From contig NZ_CABPSM010000002.1 of NCBI RefSeq assembly GCF_902459555.1, forward strand, positions 1-64,000: DNA of 64,000 bases, given 5' to 3'. Each line of letters begins with the position of its first letter. Position 1 is the stretch's first letter. The notes under the pieces are model-generated. The model was not told where the DNA came from. It worked only from the letters and a program-made list of their open reading frames with translations, and searched no databases. The position numbers were made by a program, and so were the translations under genes. This DNA comes from Pandoraea horticolens. GTDB taxonomy: Bacteria > Pseudomonadota > Gammaproteobacteria > Burkholderiales > Burkholderiaceae. Below, piece after piece: positions 30,586-39,624 of this stretch.

Positions 30586-30770
30586 TGTCGGCGCTGCCTT
30601 CGCACTTTTATCAGGATCCAGCAAAAGTTATTGAAATCGAGGAGAGCAAAACATGCAAGGGCTGCTTACACAAATTGACGCTATGGGGATTGGAGTATTG
30701 CGCCAAGGAGCAGACGAAGCCGGGGGCGAAGAACATGCGCCGCTGCAAGCTCTACGAGACCAAAGAATGA
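30585..30770 (+). CDS. Small Cys-rich phage protein (61 aa)
   Basis: Begins at the last base of the preceding stop codon (TGATG-type junction). CKGCLHKLTLWGLEYC and RRCKLYE suggest a zinc site. A conserved type in lambdoid nin regions; unknown function. Confidence 0.65.
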   Translation: MSALPSHFYQDPAKVIEIEESKTCKGCLHKLTLWGLEYCAKEQTKPGAKNMRRCKLYETKE

Positions 30771-31126
30771 GCACAAAGCGCGACCTCAATGTGCTTTGTG
30801 AGGAGTGGGCGGCGTGGCATCGTACCCGCCGCATCTTTGTTCCACCGCTCCCGGTCGGTTTGCTTGGCAGTATTCAGCCGCGAAAGGTCGGCCCCGAGCC
30901 GGACGCCATATGTTCGTCGGCGCTAAGTTTTTTCAATCTGGCCGTCTTGTCTCTCCCGGAGAGCCCAGAGAAGGAGGCGCTCTATCTTTTCTACATCCAC
31001 CGGGTTTCGCACATCAAGCGCGTGGCCTCCGCGTTGGGGATTTCGCGCGATGCATTCTACAAGCGTGTTGAGAGCGGGCGCGCACAGGCCTATCGGGCAT
31101 ATTGTCGAATGGTTGAATGTGTATAG
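30767..31126 (+). CDS. Late-gene regulator, Q-like position (sigma-type helix-turn-helix)
   Basis: 119 aa from the ATG at 30767. The C-terminal half (EKEALYLFYIHRVSHIKRVA then ALGISRDAFYKRV) is a helix-turn-helix like sigma region 4, as in phage antitermination proteins of the DUF1133/Q type. It is the last early gene and stands before a terminator and the late operon, exactly where lambda Q lies. It probably switches on late transcription. Confidence 0.7.
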   Translation: MSTKRDLNVLCEEWAAWHRTRRIFVPPLPVGLLGSIQPRKVGPEPDAICSSALSFFNLAVLSLPESPEKEALYLFYIHRVSHIKRVASALGISRDAFYKRVESGRAQAYRAYCRMVECV

Positions 31127-31154
31127 TCTGGCGCTATACATCTTCGCACTATAC
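31121..31154. promoter_or_regulatory. GTATAG/CTATAC repeats before the late operon
   Basis: GTATAG (31121-31126), CTATAC (31134-31139) and CTATAC (31149-31154) form an inverted plus direct repeat just after the late regulator. They may be its binding site or a late promoter element. Confidence 0.4.
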
Positions 31155-31205
31155 AAAATCGTCAAAAAACGTATCATTTCGTAAAGGCTGAATCACTGCG
31201 CCTGA

Positions 31206-31238
31206 AGCCCGCCACGGTCTGACCGAGCGGGCTTTTTT
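31206..31238 (+). terminator. Terminator between early and late genes
   Basis: AGCCCGC and GCGGGCT form a stem with a 13-nt loop, followed by TTTTT. A late antiterminator would have to act here for read-through. Confidence 0.8.
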
Positions 31239-31398
31239 GTTGCCATTTCATTCAAGCGGAAGACTGCCGGCGAGGCTGGCTAAGCGGATCTGCACGATCA
31301 CGAGTTGTCCGCTTGGATGAGATGCGTGATTTCCTCCTCGCCTCACGGCGTTTGCCCCCATCGCTCGGCGACGGAGGGCTTTCTCTTTTCGAGTATCC

Positions 31399-31674
31399 AT
31401 GGCGCGCCCTTCTAAGAGCATCGATTCCGACGCGTTGCTCGGGGAGATTGCATTCGTTCGGTCTGCGATCTGGCAAAACGGAAAAATGCGCATCGCGGCG
31501 TTTGTGTCTGCCGCGACTACTGATCCTGCACTGCTGCCCGAGGGCGCGGTGGCCTTGGTTTCTGTTACGGCATTTCCGCCTGGTGTGCCGTCGCGCTTGC
31601 TCATCGATGTGCCGCTTTACGCACGAGCACCTGCTGAAGGAGTGCTCCCGGCCGCTTGGCTGAAGCGAGGGTGA
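31399..31674 (+). CDS. Phage late hypothetical protein
   Basis: 91 aa starting MARPSKSIDSDALLGEIAFV. Compact, beta-rich, with no known domain. There is no close ribosome site; GGAGGG lies more than 20 bases upstream. It sits 7 bases before the gpZ-like gene. Confidence 0.55.
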   Translation: MARPSKSIDSDALLGEIAFVRSAIWQNGKMRIAAFVSAATTDPALLPEGAVALVSVTAFPPGVPSRLLIDVPLYARAPAEGVLPAAWLKRG

Positions 31675-31681
31675 ATCCGCG

Positions 31682-32263
31682 ATGCTCAGCCTGAATGTTC
31701 GCTCGGATGTCCGTGGCATAACCGCAGATCTGAGCCGGTATCTTGGGGAAGAAAAGAAGGCCGTCGTTCGTGCGCTGAACAAGACAGCAATTCAGGCTCG
31801 AACCGAGGCCGCCAAAGAGGTCCGCACGGTCGGATACAACATCAAGGCCAGTGCAATCAAGAAGTCGTTTGCCATTAAGCGCGCTTCTGCTGGGAACCTT
31901 GTGGTGACGCTTAAGGCGACGGGCCGGCCGATTGGCCTGATCAACTATGGCGCTCGCCAAGGGGCGGGTGGAGTAAGTGTTCAGGTTAAGTCTGGCCGAA
32001 AGGTTTTGCGGCACGCGTTCATCGCGAGTATGCCCAACGGGCACCGAGGCGTGTTCGAGCGGACTGGAAAGGGCCATAAGAAGGTGGTTCGCAATGGCAA
32101 GGTCATGCGATCAGGACTTCCTATCAAGGAACTGTTCGGCCCGTCGATTCCTCAGTCGCTCGCCAACGATGCCGTTGAGAAGGCTGTCATGGCAAAGATC
32201 CGGCAAAAGTTTCCCCAGATTCTTCGGCACGAGCTGGCATTCGCCGCGAGTAGACGGCGGTGA
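31682..32263 (+). CDS. Minor tail protein Z-like (tail completion)
   Basis: 193 aa. The N-terminal half (KKAVVRALNKTAIQARTEAA, VGYNIKASAIKKSFAIKRAS) and the Arg/Gly-rich middle fit the prophage minor tail protein Z family (lambda gpZ). gpZ helps position DNA and complete the tail for head joining. Here it lies before the terminase genes and not among the tail genes, an unusual position compared with lambda. Confidence 0.8.
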   Translation: MLSLNVRSDVRGITADLSRYLGEEKKAVVRALNKTAIQARTEAAKEVRTVGYNIKASAIKKSFAIKRASAGNLVVTLKATGRPIGLINYGARQGAGGVSVQVKSGRKVLRHAFIASMPNGHRGVFERTGKGHKKVVRNGKVMRSGLPIKELFGPSIPQSLANDAVEKAVMAKIRQKFPQILRHELAFAASRRR

Positions 32264-32289
32264 CGCAGAGCGATGGGCCGAATGCTCAA

Positions 32290-32400
32290 AAAATGAGCAG
32301 GGTCCTTCCCGCTCGATCGTGCAGGGCGGGAGCGAAGACTCGCGGAATTCGCCCAGCGCTGAGTTTTGAAATTTGGGTAACAGGTAACAGATCCATACAT
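32290..32400. other. Candidate cos region upstream of the terminase
   Basis: The gap before the small terminase holds a GC-rich imperfect inverted repeat (TCCTTCCCGCTCGATCG with GGGCGGGAG) and two GGTAACA repeats. In lambda-like phages cos lies directly upstream of the Nu1 gene. No cut site can be proven from sequence. Confidence 0.35.
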
Positions 32401-32629
32401 GAATCAAAGCGAGTTCGCGGCACTCCACGGGGTCAGTCGAAAGACGGTCACGAAGTGGAAGGAGCGCGGCTGGCTTGTGTTTGCAGGCGATGACATCGAC
32501 GTCGACCAGTCGAACGCACTTCTGAAAAGATATCGCCGTGATGGGATTCCGGCTGTTACCCAAACTGTTACCCAAGCCCAAAAGGGTAACAAACGAAAGA
32601 CTGTTACCCAGGCGGCCGCCGAGGTAACA
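32375..32629. repeat. GGGTAACA repeats around the terminase small-subunit start
   Basis: Seven copies: GGGTAACA at 32375-32382 and 32584-32591, its reverse complement TGTTACCC at 32554-32561, 32566-32573 and 32602-32609, and AGGTAACA at 32382-32389 and 32622-32629. Two precede the gene and five lie in it. They resemble cosB-type binding sites for the gene's own product. Confidence 0.75.
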
Positions 32630-32992
32630 CTTGAAGCCGGCGAGAGTGCCGGCGACGCGGCGAATCGGATCCTCTCAGGCAACGTTGAGCTACTCGACTT
32701 TGATGAGGCTCGCTGCTTCAAGGAAAACTATCTCGGGTTGATGGCTCAGCTTGAGTACGAACGAAAGTCTGGCTCTCTCGTCGAGCTGGATACCGCAACA
32801 GCAATCCTCTTCGAGGAGTTCCGGGCGCAGCGCGATGCGTGGCTTAACTGGCCGACCAGGGTAGGGCCGATATTGGCAGCCGATCTGGGCGTCGAGGCCG
32901 ACCGAGTTGTCGAGGCCCTAACTGCGCATGTCCACAAGCAAATCGCCCAACTCGGCGAACCTGAAGCCAATTTCTCCGAAAGGGAAGGCTGA
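32399..32992 (+). CDS. Terminase small subunit (Nu1-like)
   Basis: 197 aa. The start MNQSEFAALHGVSRKTVTKW KERGW is the Nu1-type winged helix-turn-helix that recognises packaging sites. The C-terminal half is helical (QLEYERKSGSLVELDTATAI) and should bind the large subunit. Its 5' part carries five of the GTTACC repeats. The large-subunit frame overlaps its end by 65 bases. Confidence 0.88.
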   Translation: MNQSEFAALHGVSRKTVTKWKERGWLVFAGDDIDVDQSNALLKRYRRDGIPAVTQTVTQAQKGNKRKTVTQAAAEVTLEAGESAGDAANRILSGNVELLDFDEARCFKENYLGLMAQLEYERKSGSLVELDTATAILFEEFRAQRDAWLNWPTRVGPILAADLGVEADRVVEALTAHVHKQIAQLGEPEANFSEREG

Positions 32993-35081
32993 AAGGCTAC
33001 GCGCGTCTGTTCGGCGCGCATGGACGCCGCCGCCTCGCATTAGCGTGCCGGCATGGGCCGACAAGTACCGCAAGCTCGCGAAGGAGGCGGGGAGCACCTC
33101 TGGAAACTGGGAGACGTCGACGGTTGAGGTCGCTCGAGGACCGATGCTCGCGGTGACTGAGCCGGGCGTGCATGTGGTCACGACGATGGTGAGTACCCAG
33201 CTCCTTAAGACGGCGTTGCTGGAGAACGTCTTCGGCTACTTTGCCCATCTCGACCCTTGCCCAATTCTCCTGCTGCAGCCGAAGGAGGACGCAGCAGAAC
33301 AGTTCAGCAAGGAGCGAATCAGCCCACTGATCCGCGTGACGCCCGCGCTGCGCGAACTGGTGGGAACGAGCAAAACTCGTAACGCCGACGAGACGTTGCT
33401 ATTCAAGGCGTTCCCCGGTGGGTTCTTGGCGCTCGCAGGTGCTGGCAGCCCTGACAACCTCGCCCGTCGCCCGGTGCGCGTCATCCTTGCTGACGAGGTC
33501 GATAAGTACCCGGTGACCCGCGAAGGCGAGCCGATCGCGTTGGCAGAGGAGCGGACTGCGACGTTCGGTGTCAACTGGCTTTCGATTCGCGCATGCTCGC
33601 CGACCGTCGAGGACGAGAGCCGGATCGAGGCGAGCTACAAGGAGTCGGATCAGCGTCGCGCATCGATCGCGTGCCCCCACTGTGGGCACCGCATGTTTCC
33701 TGACTTCTTCAAGCACGTTGATTGGGACAAGCGGCGCGATGACAGTGGCAATGTGGTCGAGCACTTCCCGAAGACAGCCCGGATTTCGTGCGAGTCATGC
33801 GGACAGATATGGTCGGAAGGTGATCGTCTGCGCGCGCTGCAGACTGTTCGTTGGCATCAAACGAAGCCGTTCGAATGCTGCGGCGCCCGTCACGTACCGC
33901 TGGACGACTACGAGCGCGCTTGGCGTGGGCCGGAAGACGCTCGAGAGACAGGGGGCGACGCGGCGATCGGACAGGTGTGGGACTGGTGGGAAAGCGACCG
34001 TCACGCCGTCTATCGCGCGAAGTGTCCCGAGTGCGGCGAATGGAAGGTAGACAACGAGCACGCTGGATTCCAGGCGAGCAAGCTCTACAGCCCATGGCAG
34101 AAGGACAAGCCAGCCGATATTGCCGCGAAGTGGCTGAAGGCCGAAGGCGACGAAGAAAAGAAGCAGACATGGTGGAATACGCAGGCCGGCATGCCATATC
34201 GCCCGAACTCGGGCAAGGTCTTGCGCTTGGAGGCGCTCGTCGCACGCGGCGAGCGATGGGCAGCCCAAGTCCCGGACGGCGTGGCGGTTGTCACCGTGGG
34301 TGTTGACGTACAGGACTATCGATTTGAGATCGAAGTTGTTGGCTGGGGTAGAAACGAGGAAAGCTGGTCGATCGACTACGAAGTCATCGAAGGTGATCTC
34401 GAAACCCCGGGGCCGTGGGAACAGCTCGATGCGTATCTAGATCAGGTCTGGCATCGGGCGGATGGGCGTCCGTTTGAGGCGATGGCGACGTGCATGGACT
34501 CTGGTGGCCATCACACGCAGAAGGTCTACGAATTCTCCAAGGCCCGGCTAGGTCGGAAGATATGGGCCATCAAGGGTGAGTCGGCCGTAAGTGGCAAGCG
34601 CAACCCGGTTTGGCCGGTCAAAAAGCCATCCCGGCGAACGAAAGCGTCGTTCCGTCCAGTGATTCTCGGCGTGAACACTGCCAAGGACACGATTCGCAAT
34701 CGACTTCACGTTGAAGAGCCTGGGCCTGGTTTTATGCACTTCCCGAGCGATCGGGATATCGGCTACTTCGAGCAACTCACATCAGAACGCTCCGTTGTAA
34801 AAATCTCGGGTGGCCAGAAGTACCGGGTGTGGGAATTGCCGTCTGGCCGCGCGAACGAGGCTCTCGATTGCCGCGTGTATGCGTATGGGGCGCTCTGTGG
34901 GCTGATGCATCTTGGTTTGAAGCTCAATCGACGAGCTGATCTTGTGGCGCTGCCTCTCGAGCATGGCGCTCAACAGACTGAATCAGTGCCGCAGGCCGTC
35001 GCAGAACCGGCAGCACAGTCGCCGGTGACGCCGGCTGAAACTCAAACGTCCCGCAGAAATCTCACGGGACGACTTGCTTAG
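32928..35081 (+). CDS. Terminase large subunit (GpA family)
   Basis: 717 aa. The N-terminal ATPase has a deviant Walker A region (MVSTQLLKT) and Walker B VILADEVDKYP. A zinc-like insert follows (ACPHCGHRMFPDF, ISCESCGQIW, AKCPECGEW). The C-terminal nuclease domain starts near VAVVTVGVDVQDYRFEIEVV and includes the acidic residues expected of RNase-H-like terminase nucleases. It cuts concatemers and pumps DNA into the prohead. Family and size match lambda gpA. Confidence 0.95.
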   Translation: MSTSKSPNSANLKPISPKGKAERLRASVRRAWTPPPRISVPAWADKYRKLAKEAGSTSGNWETSTVEVARGPMLAVTEPGVHVVTTMVSTQLLKTALLENVFGYFAHLDPCPILLLQPKEDAAEQFSKERISPLIRVTPALRELVGTSKTRNADETLLFKAFPGGFLALAGAGSPDNLARRPVRVILADEVDKYPVTREGEPIALAEERTATFGVNWLSIRACSPTVEDESRIEASYKESDQRRASIACPHCGHRMFPDFFKHVDWDKRRDDSGNVVEHFPKTARISCESCGQIWSEGDRLRALQTVRWHQTKPFECCGARHVPLDDYERAWRGPEDARETGGDAAIGQVWDWWESDRHAVYRAKCPECGEWKVDNEHAGFQASKLYSPWQKDKPADIAAKWLKAEGDEEKKQTWWNTQAGMPYRPNSGKVLRLEALVARGERWAAQVPDGVAVVTVGVDVQDYRFEIEVVGWGRNEESWSIDYEVIEGDLETPGPWEQLDAYLDQVWHRADGRPFEAMATCMDSGGHHTQKVYEFSKARLGRKIWAIKGESAVSGKRNPVWPVKKPSRRTKASFRPVILGVNTAKDTIRNRLHVEEPGPGFMHFPSDRDIGYFEQLTSERSVVKISGGQKYRVWELPSGRANEALDCRVYAYGALCGLMHLGLKLNRRADLVALPLEHGAQQTESVPQAVAEPAAQSPVTPAETQTSRRNLTGRLA

Positions 35082-35088
35082 GAAAGAA

Positions 35089-35334
35089 ATGGCAATCACG
35101 GACGGGATGAGCGACGCGGACATGCAGTCGAGGTTGGCCGCACTGCAATCTGCTTACTTCGACCTATCGTCGGGCTCGAAGATCGTGACCGCCACGTACA
35201 GCCAAGGCGACGGCACGAAGTCAGTCACATATCAGCAAAGCGATCTTGCTCAAATCATGCGCAGCATTCAGATGCTGCAAATGGCTCTTGGAGTCGTTCC
35301 AGGCTATCACCGCGCACGCAGGATTCTGTTCTAA
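35089..35334 (+). CDS. Head-tail joining protein gpW-like
   Basis: 81 aa from the ATG at 35089 with TAGGAAAG upstream. DADMQSRLAALQSAYFDLSS GSK and the SVTYQQSDLAQ motif fit the gpW family, which plugs the portal after packaging. Position between terminase and portal is the same as in lambda. Confidence 0.88.
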   Translation: MAITDGMSDADMQSRLAALQSAYFDLSSGSKIVTATYSQGDGTKSVTYQQSDLAQIMRSIQMLQMALGVVPGYHRARRILF

Positions 35335-37017
35335 ATGGCCTCTCTTATCGTCGACACGTCTGGCAAGCCCTTCGGGGATGCGCTGGCCGGGGGACGCGCG
35401 CGCGCAGATTCTGGAATGAGTGGGGCACCGGGCTTTGCGCGTCCGCCATATGCGAACTCGTTTCCGTATGAAGCGGCATCGCTGACGTCGCCTGAGATGG
35501 GCAACTGGTATCCATGGATCCGCTCGCCGGATTCGGAAATCAACCTTTATCGGGACCAGATGGTCGCGCGCTCGCGCGACCTGTCCAGGAACGATGGTTG
35601 GGCTAGCGGTGGCATTACACGCATTCTTGACAATACCGTCGGCGCGCACTTGAGGTTGTCGATGAGTCCGGATTGGCGTGTTCTGCGGCGATTTGCGAAG
35701 GGCTTCGATGCGAGTTGGGCGAAGGATTATGGTCAAGCGGTTGAAGCGCTGTGGCGCTTGTATTCTGAGGATCTCGGTCGCTACAACGATGTGTCTCGGC
35801 AATTGACCGTTTCGCAGCAGTTGAGGCTCGCTCTACGACATAAATTGGTCGACGGGGAAGCGCTTCTCGTTTCGTACTGGAAGCCGGAGCGAGTAGGCCG
35901 CGGCGCAGCTCAGTACGCGACGTCGTTCCTTGTAGTCGATCCGGATCGACTGTCGAACCCGTATCAGATGATCGATACGAAATACCTGCGTGGTGGTGTC
36001 GAAATTGATGACGATGGCGTGCCATTGGCGTATCACATCCGTAAGGCCCATCAGAACGACTGGTACAACGCGGTCGAGTCCATGGAGTGGGAGCGCGTTG
36101 CACGCGAGGATGAGGATGGTTGGCGCCGGGTGATTCACGATTTCGAGCGGGATCGTGCGGGCCAGAGCCGGGGGATCGGCGTATTCACACCTGTGCTGGC
36201 ACACGCGAAGATGCTCGCGCGCTACTACGGTGTCGAGTTGCAGGCCGCCACCGTTGCGACGATCTTCGGCACGTATGTCACCAGCCCATACGATCCGGCA
36301 ATGATCGAAGCTGCCATGGATTCCCATGGTGATGAGCAGGAGATTGGCTACTACCAAGAGCTTCGTGCCGATTGGGCAAAAGAGCGTCCGGCGATGCTGA
36401 ATGGTGTTCGCGTCCCGACGCTTGCGCCAGGTGAAGAGATCAAGCAAGTCAATGCTGCACATCCGCATAGTGGCTTCGGTGAATTCGCCCATGAAATGCT
36501 CCGCTCGATTGCTGCCGCCATGGGAGTTTCCGCCGAGCAGATTACCCAAGATTGGAGCAAAACCAACTATTCGAGCGCGCGCGCCGCGCTACTCGAGAGT
36601 TGGAAGACACTGAGCCGACGAAGTGCGGAATTCAAGGTCGGCACCGCAACTCCGCTGTTTGCGACGTGGTTGCAAGAGGCGATGGAGAACGGCGATCTTG
36701 ATGACGTCTTGCCGGCCGGGGCCCCGGACTTTGTAGAAGCCGCTACCGCGTATTCGCGTTGTGATTGGCTCGGAGTCGCACGCGGTTGGGTTGATCCAGT
36801 CAAGGAAAAACAGGGTGCCGTACTCGGCATGGACGCCGGCTTGTCGACGCTCAAGAGAGAGTGTGCGGAACAGGGGCTCGATTGGGAAGAAGTCCTCGCT
36901 CAGCGAGCAATCGAGTTGGAAGCATTCAAGCGACTCGGAATGAAGCCTCCGAGTTGGTCGGGCATTGAGAGCGCCGAGGAGGCTGCTGAACCCCAAGAGG
37001 AACCTCAACCCCAATGA
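35335..37017 (+). CDS. Portal protein (lambda gpB family)
   Basis: 560 aa, starting directly after the gpW stop. Typical motifs include NDGWASGGITRILDNTVGAH, LRLALRHKLVDGEALLVSYW and the C-terminal MLRSIAAAMGVSAEQITQDW and NYSSARAALLESW. The dodecameric ring is the DNA entry point and connector. It overlaps the protease gene by 4 bases. Confidence 0.96.
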   Translation: MASLIVDTSGKPFGDALAGGRARADSGMSGAPGFARPPYANSFPYEAASLTSPEMGNWYPWIRSPDSEINLYRDQMVARSRDLSRNDGWASGGITRILDNTVGAHLRLSMSPDWRVLRRFAKGFDASWAKDYGQAVEALWRLYSEDLGRYNDVSRQLTVSQQLRLALRHKLVDGEALLVSYWKPERVGRGAAQYATSFLVVDPDRLSNPYQMIDTKYLRGGVEIDDDGVPLAYHIRKAHQNDWYNAVESMEWERVAREDEDGWRRVIHDFERDRAGQSRGIGVFTPVLAHAKMLARYYGVELQAATVATIFGTYVTSPYDPAMIEAAMDSHGDEQEIGYYQELRADWAKERPAMLNGVRVPTLAPGEEIKQVNAAHPHSGFGEFAHEMLRSIAAAMGVSAEQITQDWSKTNYSSARAALLESWKTLSRRSAEFKVGTATPLFATWLQEAMENGDLDDVLPAGAPDFVEAATAYSRCDWLGVARGWVDPVKEKQGAVLGMDAGLSTLKRECAEQGLDWEEVLAQRAIELEAFKRLGMKPPSWSGIESAEEAAEPQEEPQPQ

Positions 37018-37880
37018 ACAACCTGCCTTTTCTCGCGCAGCGACTCTTCAATACGCCGCTGGCCATCACGCCGTCGAAGGCTGAAATGGTAATGGCGGCG
37101 CTTGCCGACCACTTCGGAATCACGAAACTGTTCCGTGCAAACGGACAGGCGCTCGCAGTTAGCGATTTTTCATTCGACGAGGGTTCTGACGAACCCGAGC
37201 ATCGTTACTACGACGTGGTGGAGGGGGTCGCAATCATCCCGATTTCCGGGACCCTGGTGCATAAGTCGGGGTATATGCGCCCGACCTGCGGGATGACAGG
37301 GTACGACGGAATTCGCGCGAACCTCAGCATAGCGCTGGAGGATCCTGCCGTACGGGCTGTCATGCTTGACATCGAAAGCAGTGGTGGCGAAGTTGCCGGT
37401 TGCTTCGACCTCGTCGACGCCATTTACGGTGCGCGAGGAAAAAAGCCGATTTGGGCCGTCCTTTCAGAGAACGCGTTTTCGGCTGCGTACGCGATTGCCA
37501 GCGCTGCTGACAAGATCGTCGTTCCCAGAACCGGCGGAACTGGCTCAGTAGGCGTGATCTGCGCTCACGTCGATTTTTCGAAGGCACTTGCCAAGGATGG
37601 CATCACAGTCACGATGATCCACTACGGTGCGCGCAAGGCCGATGGCAACGAATTCAATCCGCTTTCGGACGAAGCCCGCGCACGGTATCAAGCGGACGTT
37701 GATGCTATGGGCGAGCTTTTCGTGAAGACCGTCGCTCGTAACCGAAAGCTGTCTGTTGCCGCCGTACGCGGAACACAGGCGACCACATTCCTTGGCGCCG
37801 AAGGCGTCGAGATTGGCTTTGCCGACGCCGTGATGGCACCGGACGAAGCATTTCGCTCCATGCTCGCCGAGCTGGGCTGA
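37014..37880 (+). CDS. Capsid maturation protease (S49, lambda gpC-like)
   Basis: 288 aa. SppA-like S49 fold with LDIESSGGEVAGC, nucleophile Ser156 in ENAFSAAYAIAS, and general-base Lys208 in GARKADGN. It is shorter than lambda gpC and lacks the fused scaffold tail; a separate acidic protein follows instead. It cleaves scaffold and portal during prohead maturation. Confidence 0.95.
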   Translation: MNNLPFLAQRLFNTPLAITPSKAEMVMAALADHFGITKLFRANGQALAVSDFSFDEGSDEPEHRYYDVVEGVAIIPISGTLVHKSGYMRPTCGMTGYDGIRANLSIALEDPAVRAVMLDIESSGGEVAGCFDLVDAIYGARGKKPIWAVLSENAFSAAYAIASAADKIVVPRTGGTGSVGVICAHVDFSKALAKDGITVTMIHYGARKADGNEFNPLSDEARARYQADVDAMGELFVKTVARNRKLSVAAVRGTQATTFLGAEGVEIGFADAVMAPDEAFRSMLAELG

Positions 37881-37907
37881 CATTCCCAACCCCAAGAGGT
37901 TTCACAT

Positions 37908-38567
37908 ATGAGTATTCGCACCTTTGCGGCGCGCGGGCTTTCGTTCGCTCATCTCGCCGGAATTACCTCCCGCGCTGCACGAGCCGAAGACGATGACCGT
38001 CGTGAAGACGAAGAGCGCGCCGAGGACGACGAAATGGAAGACCAAGACGATCGAGACAACAGCGATTCGAAGGGCAAGAAGGGCCGTCGCGCGGAAGATC
38101 GCAAAGAGGACGCGCCCGACGCGGACGACGATCGCGATGACGACGCCGGCAACGGCACGAAGGGTCGCCGCGCCGAAGACGATGACCGTCGTGAAGACGA
38201 CGAGCGCGCCGAGGACGACGACAGTGACCCCGACGCCGAGGATGACGAGGGCGAAATGCGCGGCAAGAGTTCGGCCGCCCGTGCTCGCCGTCGCGAGCAA
38301 GCTCGATGCGCCGCAATCATGGGATCGAAGGCGGCGGCGCGTAATCCTGTCCTTGCAGCGAACCTGGCCTTCAAAACCCGCATGACCCGCGCCGAGGCTA
38401 TCGAAACACTGGAAGGGACTCCTGCACCTGCGTCGGCGGTGCATTCGAATCGTGCGGCGCGAAATCCGAGCCTTGGCGGTGATGGCGGCGCTAAACCCTC
38501 TCGTCAACAGGCGCTGGCCGCGCGCTGGGATGCGAATCTCCAGGCTGCCAATCCGACCCGTCGCTGA
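37908..38567 (+). CDS. Acidic low-complexity protein, probable head scaffold
   Basis: 219 aa. Residues 27-120 are almost all Asp, Glu, Arg and Lys, with two copies of a GRRAEDDDRREDDERAEDDD-like repeat. The C-terminal 100 residues are Ala/Arg-rich (AARARRREQARCAAIMGSKA). The position between protease and decoration protein is that of the lambda Nu3 scaffold. Sequence is too low-complexity for family proof. RNA or protein bridging in the prohead is inferred. Confidence 0.6.
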   Translation: MSIRTFAARGLSFAHLAGITSRAARAEDDDRREDEERAEDDEMEDQDDRDNSDSKGKKGRRAEDRKEDAPDADDDRDDDAGNGTKGRRAEDDDRREDDERAEDDDSDPDAEDDEGEMRGKSSAARARRREQARCAAIMGSKAAARNPVLAANLAFKTRMTRAEAIETLEGTPAPASAVHSNRAARNPSLGGDGGAKPSRQQALAARWDANLQAANPTRR

Positions 38568-38599
38568 TCAACTATCTGCCTCCAAGGAACTGAACCATC

Positions 38600-39529
38600 A
38601 TGGGTAACCCGACCTATACGCCGTTTCAAGAAAACTGGCATAACGGTGGCTTTCTCGTCTCGCAGGCGAACGGCCATCAATCCATCGAGCAGGGAACTCT
38701 CACAGGCGGCGTCAAAGTGCTTGCCGGTACCGTGCTTGGCACCGTGCTGTCGGCGCTGACCGCAGTAGCCGCCGCTCTCGGGACCAATACCGGTAACGGC
38801 ACTTTCGGTCCGATCACGCCGCAGGCGGCTCCGGCAACGATGATCGGCACGTATAGCGTTGCTCTCACGAGCGCATCGGCCTTTTCCGTAACGGCACCCG
38901 ACGGTCAAACCGCGACCGGCACCGTAGGTAGTGCGTTCAGTGGTCTGGGAGTTGGCTTCACGATCACCGCTGGTGCTACGCCATTCGTGGCCGGCGACAC
39001 GTTTGCGCTTGTGACCACCGCTACCCCCGGCAACCCAACCATCGCGTCCTCTGCTGGCACGAACACCGGCAATGGCACGATCGGGACGCTTAGCGTCCAA
39101 GGGTATGCCGCAAAAGCTGGTGTCTATTCTGTCGAGTTCGATGACGCGACGCACTTTGTTGTCTCCGATCCGACGGGGGCAGAAATTGGTCACGGCACTA
39201 CCGGCGCTGTCTTCAAGGCGGGTGGTCTCTCGTTCACGATCACCGCAGGCGGGACAGCATTCGTGCCGAGTGACAGCTTCACGATCACGATCGCGGCAGG
39301 GTCGAGCAAGTACAAGCCGTTCGATCCCGCCAACGTTGACGGCTCCCAGATCCCGAGCGCCATTCTGTTTGCGTCGAAAGACGTCACGAACATGGATAAG
39401 CCGTGTGCCGTCGTCGTTCGCCTGGCCGAAGTCAACGCTTCTGAACTGGTGTGGCCGACGGGTATGGGCGCAGCGGCCATTGCTGCCGCGCTTGCGCAAC
39501 TGAAGGCTCTGACGATCATCCCGCGTTAA
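38600..39529 (+). CDS. Head decoration protein with two inserted repeat domains
   Basis: 309 aa. Both ends match the lambda gpD-type decoration family (FLVSQANGHQSIEQGTL at the front; DGSQIPSAILFASKD and LVWPTGM at the end). Between about 60 and 240 it carries two tandem beta-rich repeats that each begin GTNTGNGT and end GDTFAL or SDSFTI. These may project from the capsid surface and make the protein more than twice the usual size. It stabilises the mature head. Confidence 0.85.
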   Translation: MGNPTYTPFQENWHNGGFLVSQANGHQSIEQGTLTGGVKVLAGTVLGTVLSALTAVAAALGTNTGNGTFGPITPQAAPATMIGTYSVALTSASAFSVTAPDGQTATGTVGSAFSGLGVGFTITAGATPFVAGDTFALVTTATPGNPTIASSAGTNTGNGTIGTLSVQGYAAKAGVYSVEFDDATHFVVSDPTGAEIGHGTTGAVFKAGGLSFTITAGGTAFVPSDSFTITIAAGSSKYKPFDPANVDGSQIPSAILFASKDVTNMDKPCAVVVRLAEVNASELVWPTGMGAAAIAAALAQLKALTIIPR

Positions 39530-39582
39530 TCGCCGACCGACTCCACGCCGCCTGCGGGCGGCGCTTTCGTGAATGCACTGAG

Positions 39583-39609
39583 GCCGCCAGCTTGGCGGCT
39601 TTTCTTTTT
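39583..39609 (+). terminator. Terminator-like hairpin before the major capsid gene
   Basis: GCCGCCAGCTTGGCGGC is followed by TTTTCTTTTTTT. Partial termination here would set capsid and decoration mRNA levels. Confidence 0.75.
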
Positions 39610-39624
39610 TTCAAGGAATAAGCC

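Noticed and set aside
37949-38385. Long ORFs on both strands over the acidic scaffold gene
   Set aside because: They arise from low-complexity GAC/GAG codons; the plus-strand acidic frame has the ribosome site and operon position.
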